64,000 nt of DNA from Hofstenia miamia (lineage: Eukaryota; Xenacoelomorpha; Acoela): assembly GCA_004352715.1 (NCBI GenBank), contig SCFE01000070.1, positions 1,490,421-1,554,420 of the forward strand, in the 5' to 3' direction. The position numbers and the translations under genes are program-made. Under the pieces are notes generated by a model, which saw nothing but the letters and a program-made list of their open reading frames with translations, had not been told where the DNA came from and searched no databases. This document shows positions 59,201 to 64,000 of the stretch, one piece after another. The stretch's first letter is position 1. Each line of letters opens with the position of its first letter.

Positions 59201-61019
59201 GAAAACAAATTACATATGAAAACGGGTATTTTATTATTGCTACCCATAACTTAAATTGATGAGATAATATTCATGATTTGATTTGATTATCTGGCATTCA
59301 AAGGATCCACTATCTAGGTAAACCAGTAGGGAGCTGGATAAGTCTCTAATAGAATGTAATACTTTTGCATTTTGTGAATACTGCAATATACTATAGTAAA
59401 ATAGAAAGAGTTAAGAAAAATCGTTAAAATAGTTATTAGTTTGTTTGGTAAATGTTCTAAAATTTGTTTTTATTTGTTAAAAATTTTTGGAAAAGTTCTT
59501 TGAAAATATACATTAAATTGCATCCTATATAATATTTCTAGTTTCATGAGAATAATGGAAAAATCTTTGTTGAGATATTCTTATATCTTGTAGGTTTCTT
59601 TTTTTAGTTTGAATTGTTTTTCTACATTAATGTTTTAATGAATTTTTCCATTTTTTGCCATTTTGATTGAGGCACCTTTCTTTTTCATACTTGATTTTAT
59701 ATTTCTGATCAGTTATTGACTGCGAGAGGAGAATCAATAAGTTTGTAAGAAGTCATTCACTTATAATATGTCTAAACTATGCAATACCAGCACTTTTCTA
59801 TGTCAAATCTATCTCGGCCGAATATTTTTTCATTTTTAAATCAGAGGTGGTGCACCAAGAGCACTTCCTTATAAAATCAATCCTATTATCTCCAAGCAGC
59901 TAAATTTTGCAGGACTATAGTTTACAGATGAATGAATACTAATGAAACAAAAGAATTCGATGTTCTAGTCCTCTGACGTCATAAAAGCCACTGACGTGCA
60001 ATGCCATAACATTTGAAAAATGTGTTCCAAGACCCAACAACGCAAAGACGGTCTGAACCGAATTTGTTTATGTAGATAGCAAGAAAAATACTAGTTTCTT
60101 CAGCTTGCGGAGCTCTATAAGCCTGCAAAATTTCATGGTGATAGCTGCAATATTGACAGAGCAATGGACAAAAATATGTTTTCAAGAAATTTAGACGATC
60201 TATAGGAAGCAACTAGAAAAATAATGAAAGTATGATTAGTCTTGGAACAATATTTTAGGGTTAAATCTTCTCTCAAATTAGAGGTATAACATTATTCCTG
60301 AGCACCCCCTCCTCCCAACCCGGCTGAGATAGGGTTAATCAAAATTCAAATTTAAGTAAATTTTATCGGCACAAAAATGTTGATAGTCCAATGAATGTTC
60401 TTTGTTAAATTAAAATATATAGGATATTAAATTTAGATCGCGACAAATGTTGCCTATTGACATAAAATGAAAGATTAGAAAATGAGGTCCCAGCCTCTAA
60501 AAGAGGTTATTAAAAAATTTTCGTTGTTAAAGGATTATTTCATGCCAAAATACCAAAGTTGTTATTAGTTGAATAAATTTGATAGCATTCCTTAGAGAAT
60601 GTGATTGATATCCCTAAACAATTTTGATCTATTGAACATTTGTCGCTTTCTGATATAGCACATATAATGCTTTTCAATTACAAAGTAAAATATTTAGTGT
60701 AAAGGCTTTCTTTTTGTCGTCATGTATGGGCCATAACCTTCTCAGTGTGAAATCGTAAGTTTTATGCTTACATAAAACAGAAGTTAAACTTTAAACAATT
60801 TTTATATACTGTATCAATTTTCATACCCAAGTGAATTATATTTTTAGATTTCATAAAGTTGCATTTGTGAAGATATCTGAGAATACAGACGTGGCTCACT
60901 ACAAAAGCTTGGAATCTGCTTTATCTTGTTGGATCAAAAATACATTTTACAATAGTTCCATTGTCATCAGAAGTGAACATAACTCTCTTAATTATTCACG
61001 TACGATTTGTCTAGTTTAA
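48802..61019 (+). CDS. Notum-like palmitoleoyl-protein carboxylesterase, eight exons (exon 1 runs into a gap)
   Basis: Secreted alpha/beta-hydrolase of the pectinacetylesterase/Notum family. Notum removes the lipid from Wnt proteins outside the cell and so damps Wnt signalling. Exons: 48802-48902 plus the part hidden in the gap (complete as 63442-63204 on the minus strand), 50666-50814, 53669-53729, 53771-53832, 55320-55425, 57515-57783, 59084-59225, 60848-61019. All junctions agree in phase, and the lengths sum to 1200 nt, about 399 residues; human Notum is near 496. It starts with a hydrophobic signal peptide. Family motifs in order: LCNDGTPA, RRWIVFLDGGGFC (oxyanion loop), NMIYIPYCSSDMYLG, LFLTGSSAGG (nucleophile Ser across junction 5/6), VRGIVDSAW (catalytic Asp), SPLFIIQNQFD, NTDVAHYKSLESALSCW. 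The Cys-x-x-His segment expected before NTDV is not found intact. Confidence 0.88.
48903..49902. other. Assembly gap, 1000 N, probably filled by the inverted 62929-63944 contig
   Basis: Placeholder-size gap. The sequence before it overlaps the reverse complement of 63944-63341, and the reverse complement of 63340-62929 would continue it to a TA run. The contig after the gap begins with an AT run. Confidence 0.95.
50666..50814 (+). CDS. Notum-like gene, exon 2
   Basis: Acceptor AATTTAG, donor GTAAAC. Encodes YYYAKSPKSRRWIVFLDGG, then GFC and EECHKRANKS. The leading G completes the split codon AC|G from exon 1. Carries the Gly-Gly-Gly oxyanion loop, which in vertebrate Notum reads GGWYC. Confidence 0.9.
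53669..53729 (+). CDS. Notum-like gene, exon 3
   Basis: 61-bp exon after TTGTTTAG, ending at GTAAGA. Reads NGILEMTYDNSNMFWRSNM with split glycine codon G|GA at the front and AT|C at the end. Corresponds to the Notum segment leading into the YCSSD motif. The intron that follows is only 41 nt. Confidence 0.9.
53771..53832 (+). CDS. Notum-like gene, exon 4
   Basis: 62-bp exon after GTGTTTAG. Encodes YIPYCSSDMYLGNTHKASVA with donor GTAGAT. YCSSD is invariant in the family. It ends in a split glycine codon G|GC shared with exon 5. Confidence 0.9.
55320..55425 (+). CDS. Notum-like gene, exon 5
   Basis: Acceptor AAATTTAG, donor GTATGC. Encodes YHFMGSQIVMKTIMEL and KNTQLFLTGS, aligning to the FMGALI and LLAGSS parts of Notum. 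The nucleophile serine codon AG|T is split across the intron to exon 6. Confidence 0.92.
55925..56226 (-). pseudogene. CR1/L2-like LINE 3' end, minus strand, inside intron 5
   Basis: The minus strand reads NNLDYETRIEKNYKKFRKKF and ends ETYIQH, the C terminus of the LINE ORF2 (compare 44000). It is followed by a 3' region that ends GCAATAAATTTGCTCTGACT at about 55930, the shared LINE tail. Its 5' side is cut at a single N (56227) and a TA run. It lies antisense in intron 5 of the Notum-like gene. Confidence 0.8.
56257..57366 (+). mobile_element. Tc1-like DNA transposon, internally deleted, in intron 5
   Basis: Both ends begin CAGTACTGGAAA in inverted orientation (56257 and 57366) and are flanked by TA, the Tc1/mariner target. 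The TIR similarity continues for about 28 bp (ATTCGA-GATC). The 1110-bp length is below the usual 1.6 kb, because the transposase core is deleted. It sits in the host strand orientation between exons 5 and 6. Confidence 0.9.
56550..57043 (+). pseudogene. Tc1-like transposase with deleted catalytic core
   Basis: The N-terminal paired-type DNA-binding domain is readable (ISKYLEMMSQRNIARLVERP, RSTVEDIIR, SGRPKKS). At about 56780 the frame jumps to DWPGQSSDLNIIEN, the third part of the DDE/D site (usually WPAQSPDLNPIEN). The first two aspartates and the segment between are therefore missing, about 150 residues. The C terminus follows in shifted frames (LFTSIPDRLEVVIRSKGHPT, about 56970-57030). 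It cannot catalyse transposition. Confidence 0.88.
57515..57783 (+). CDS. Notum-like gene, exon 6
   Basis: 269-bp exon after AAGTTTAG, with donor GTAAAA at 57784. Starts with the end of the split Ser codon and AGGIGVLANIDRIAMKL, continues VRGIVDSAWYL (catalytic Asp), KKAMHAWRGRYPQYC and NCLYGVSSVQHIK, all matching Notum in order. Reading past the donor would give a premature stop at 57798, so splicing is needed. Confidence 0.92.
59084..59225 (+). CDS. Notum-like gene, exon 7
   Basis: Acceptor AAATTTAG; the leading CG completes TCG (Ser). Encodes PLFIIQNQFDIEQM and EVGEEVRKQITYEN, corresponding to SPVFVVQ-type and GREL-type segments of Notum. Ends AACGG before GTATTT. Confidence 0.88.
60848..61019 (+). 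CDS. Notum-like gene, exon 8 (probable last exon)
   Basis: Acceptor TATTTTTAG; the leading A completes GGA. Encodes FHKVAFVKISENTDVAHYKS, then LESALSCW, matching TDVQVKGTSLPRALHCW of Notum, and ends at TAA 61017-61019. Notum continues about 60 residues longer, so a further spliced exon beyond a GTACGA at 60999 is possible. Confidence 0.8.
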
Positions 61020-61105
61020 TAGCCTTAAGTTTTGAATTCAAAAATATATCGAATTTGCGCAACTTAAACCCTGTAAATAAATTAGGTCTATTAACAGACT
61101 GATGG

Positions 61106-61139
<34 letters not shown>

Positions 61140-61928
61140 AGGATATACTAAATTACNNNNNNNNNNNNNNNNNNNNNNNNNNNNNNNNNNNNNNNNNNNN
61201 NNNNNNNNNNNNNNNNNNNNNNNNNNNNNNNNNNNNNNNNNNNNNNNNNNNNNNNNNNNNNNNNNNNNNNNNNNNNNNNNNNNNNNNNNNNNNNNNNNNN
61301 NNNNNNNNNNNNNNNNNNNNNNNNNNNNNNNNNNNNNNNNNNTATATATATATAGGATATACTAAATTACAAGGACGGGAAATCAGAACATCGAGTGTCA
61401 ACAAAATGTGTGGGCTGATGGTATTATGTCGTATAAATTAAATTTATACGATATTTGAGTTATAGACATTTAGTTAAAAGATTAGTTATTATATTTCAAT
61501 ATAGATTTTATGACATCACATGTGATATTCACTTAATCTTAAAAAATAACTAATTGAAAATTTAAAATACACGATTCACAAAATACAGAAACCAACAATA
61601 ATACAATATCAATTGCTTGTAAGCTTTCTCTTCTTGCGAGTTGAAGCACAATGTTCGGATTTTAAGGAACTTGAAATTGTGGTTACCAATCTTTTAAAAA
61701 ACGTGTTACAGAATCTCTTTATAATGCATTTATGGGAAGAAAATTAAACAGATAAAAACTATAAATTTAGCATGTCCTTGATATATATATATACAGGGTG
61801 AGCAAAAAGTAACTGTGCAGCAAATCATAATCGGAGCGAATGTAAATAAATTATACATATGTAAATTGATATATATATATAAATTATTCTGATTGGATGA
61901 ACGAATATTTATAAATTATTCTGATTGG
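61020..61928. other. AT-rich sequence with TA runs and a gap bounded by a direct repeat
   Basis: TA runs at 61107-61137 and 61343-61354. GGATATACTAAATTAC occurs on both sides (61141-61156 and 61355-61370) of 186 N (61157-61342), again suggesting unmerged contig ends. A perfect 11-bp palindrome TCGTATAAATT/AATTTATACGA lies at 61429-61451. ATAAATTATTCTGATTGG is repeated at 61880 and 61911 just before the next gap. Confidence 0.7.
61794..61928 (+). mobile_element. Candidate mariner-type end, cut by a gap
   Basis: After a TA run, CAGGGTGAGCAAAAAGTAAC at 61794 resembles mariner/Tc1 termini. The other end would be in or beyond the 1000-N gap. Confidence 0.3.
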
Positions 61929-62928
61929 NNNNNNNNNNNNNNNNNNNNNNNNNNNNNNNNNNNNNNNNNNNNNNNNNNNNNNNNNNNNNNNNNNNNNNNN
62001 NNNNNNNNNNNNNNNNNNNNNNNNNNNNNNNNNNNNNNNNNNNNNNNNNNNNNNNNNNNNNNNNNNNNNNNNNNNNNNNNNNNNNNNNNNNNNNNNNNNN
62101 NNNNNNNNNNNNNNNNNNNNNNNNNNNNNNNNNNNNNNNNNNNNNNNNNNNNNNNNNNNNNNNNNNNNNNNNNNNNNNNNNNNNNNNNNNNNNNNNNNNN
62201 NNNNNNNNNNNNNNNNNNNNNNNNNNNNNNNNNNNNNNNNNNNNNNNNNNNNNNNNNNNNNNNNNNNNNNNNNNNNNNNNNNNNNNNNNNNNNNNNNNNN
62301 NNNNNNNNNNNNNNNNNNNNNNNNNNNNNNNNNNNNNNNNNNNNNNNNNNNNNNNNNNNNNNNNNNNNNNNNNNNNNNNNNNNNNNNNNNNNNNNNNNNN
62401 NNNNNNNNNNNNNNNNNNNNNNNNNNNNNNNNNNNNNNNNNNNNNNNNNNNNNNNNNNNNNNNNNNNNNNNNNNNNNNNNNNNNNNNNNNNNNNNNNNNN
62501 NNNNNNNNNNNNNNNNNNNNNNNNNNNNNNNNNNNNNNNNNNNNNNNNNNNNNNNNNNNNNNNNNNNNNNNNNNNNNNNNNNNNNNNNNNNNNNNNNNNN
62601 NNNNNNNNNNNNNNNNNNNNNNNNNNNNNNNNNNNNNNNNNNNNNNNNNNNNNNNNNNNNNNNNNNNNNNNNNNNNNNNNNNNNNNNNNNNNNNNNNNNN
62701 NNNNNNNNNNNNNNNNNNNNNNNNNNNNNNNNNNNNNNNNNNNNNNNNNNNNNNNNNNNNNNNNNNNNNNNNNNNNNNNNNNNNNNNNNNNNNNNNNNNN
62801 NNNNNNNNNNNNNNNNNNNNNNNNNNNNNNNNNNNNNNNNNNNNNNNNNNNNNNNNNNNNNNNNNNNNNNNNNNNNNNNNNNNNNNNNNNNNNNNNNNNN
62901 NNNNNNNNNNNNNNNNNNNNNNNNNNNN
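61929..62928. other. Assembly gap, 1000 N
   Basis: Placeholder-size gap placed before the misplaced contig at 62929-63944. Confidence 0.99.
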
Positions 62929-63944
62929 TATATATATATATATGAAATTTCATAAAACCAATGAACAATAATTGCTAGCGTAGATATATACACAAATATA
63001 AGATTTATGTCATTTGTATTCTTGGGTCCTATGCGGATCCCCATGAAAAATTTTATGGGATGGGTGGTGGTAGGTTGGGGTGGAGATAAAAATTCTGTCC
63101 CATTGGCAGGCATGATTAGCAGTTACTTGGTGGAGATACTACATTATATAAATATATTTACAAAATTTAAATTGTCATACTTCGAGGCGTTAATGAAACT
63201 TACGTCGCTGGAGTTCCATCGTTGCAAAGAACATTTTCTAATGTGTATTTGTATAGTTTCGGAACGCCATATTCGACTCCGCATTTTTTATAGCAGCTGT
63301 TCATTATTGTAATAGTTTTGTTTTTGTAGTTTGAAATGTCATCTCTTGACCAATACTCAACGTCACCCACTTTCGTGACTGATTCTGCCAATTGAATGAA
63401 GAAAACAGTAGTAGAGAGAAAAAAGCTTGCGTAGGAGAACATTTGTAGAGCTAAAAATGGTGTATTATTACCAAAGACAAATTACTATATCTAAGGTAAA
63501 TTAATTTTATCAAATGCACGAATTGTAAAAATTATGATTTGTGTCTAGCAACACGTGGGTTACATTCAAGGAGGCATAGGGGTCAAAATGTATAATTCTA
63601 TAATTCACTGGCACTGTTTGGTATTCTAAGAATTTTTGGTCTCAACATTAACGGTTTGGATTTACAATTACGTTCAATTGTAGAATAGAGCCTTTTAACA
63701 TATTCAATGTCAAAGTGACTATACATTTAGGTTTTTTCAGGAGCAGCGTTCCATTGTCTCAACAACAACCCTTTTCATGAAATTAAATTGACTTCTACTA
63801 GCTAATAAGCTTCGAGTAAAAACTCTTTATTAAAGAGCATTTTCTAAATTAATATACATCTATTGTTCATGTGTATAATTTTGTGCAAAATATATAATGT
63901 TCACTTTATTCTAAAAGCAGCACACTTTCTAAGGAGGATCCAAC
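62929..63944 (-). repeat. Inverted near-copy of the Notum-like gene's 5' end (misplaced contig or allele)
   Basis: The reverse complement of 63944-63341 matches 48299-48902 with only a handful of base differences (about 1%). It then continues through the rest of exon 1, a GTAAGT donor and about 270 bp of intron to a TA run. It lies between two gaps and so has no anchored neighbours. The best reading is a contig that should fill 48903-49902 in opposite orientation. A true inverted duplication is the alternative. Confidence 0.85.
63204..63442 (-). CDS. Complete exon 1 of the Notum-like gene (misplaced or second copy)
   Basis: The minus-strand ATG at 63442 opens a 239-nt exon: signal segment, TKVGDVEYWSRDDISNYKNK, then SCYKKCGVEYG, PKLYKYTLENVLCNDGTPA, and donor GTAAGT at 63203. 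It ends with AC, which joins the G of exon 2 (50666) to make Thr. CNDG-PA is a hallmark of Notum just before the RRW strand. Identical to 48802-48902 as far as that is readable. Confidence 0.88.
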
Positions 63945-64000
63945 NNNNNNNNNNNNNNNNNNNNNNNNNNNNNNNNNNNNNNNNNNNNNNNNNNNNNNNN
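63945..64000. other. Assembly gap running off the window
   Basis: N to the window end. Confidence 0.99.

Noticed and set aside
1-64000. CRISPR arrays, rRNA, bacterial operons
   Set aside because: No regular spacer arrays, rRNA cores or Shine-Dalgarno-led gene clusters; the window is eukaryotic.

Overview
The window is AT-rich, gap-containing nuclear DNA from an animal, most likely a marine or other invertebrate. The basis is one GT-AG intron-containing gene of the metazoan Notum type, plus a repeat load made of Ty3/gypsy, CR1/L2-like, R4/Dong-like, Merlin, hAT, Mutator-like and Tc1-like elements. The exact organism cannot be told from the sequence. No bacterial operons, rRNA, tRNA genes or CRISPR arrays were seen. 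Nine runs of N lie inside the window and a tenth begins at 63945, so it is a draft scaffold with at least three local assembly problems.

Layout. 1-802 is a minus-strand fragment of a Ty3/gypsy element. About 1.9-12.8 kb is a second, plus-strand, heavily decayed copy of the same family: gag with CCHC knuckle, protease, RT, RNase H, integrase, GPY-like tail, an unknown third coding region, and weak LTR-like ends. Both copies carry an unusual in-frame minisatellite. 12.8-19.3 kb is mostly unrecognised AT-rich DNA holding a 49-bp-arm hairpin, a CCAAT/TATA promoter-like block and a 417-bp Mutator-like TIR element with an 11-bp target duplication. 19.36-24.33 kb is a cluster of three broken copies of one CR1/L2-like LINE, one of which carries a SGNH-esterase ORF1. 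24.3-29.1 kb is AT-rich with little to name.

29.4-32.9 kb is a stack of retroelements around TAA repeats: a LINE 3' end, an R4/Dong-like LINE with restriction-like endonuclease on the minus strand, and a short tRNA-like SINE. 33.6-37.0 kb is a nested DNA-transposon structure with a Merlin element (about 185-bp inverted repeats, broken transposase) inside a second pair of inverted repeats. 40.3-46.2 kb has two non-autonomous hAT elements, a hammerhead-like motif and another LINE copy.

48.8-61.0 kb is the one host gene that can be supported: an eight-exon Notum-like carboxylesterase gene. It was reassembled by splice phase; the exons sum to 1200 nt including the stop. Its introns contain a LINE 3' end and an internally deleted Tc1-like element. 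The end of exon 1 falls in a 1000-N gap, but a small contig at 62929-63944, placed far downstream and inverted, carries the complete exon 1 and its splice donor. That contig almost certainly belongs, reverse-complemented, in the 48903-49902 gap, or is its allele.

The mobile-element genes here are all broken, so no working replication machinery is evident. The Notum-like gene would act outside the cell on lipid-modified Wnt-type ligands if it follows its family.
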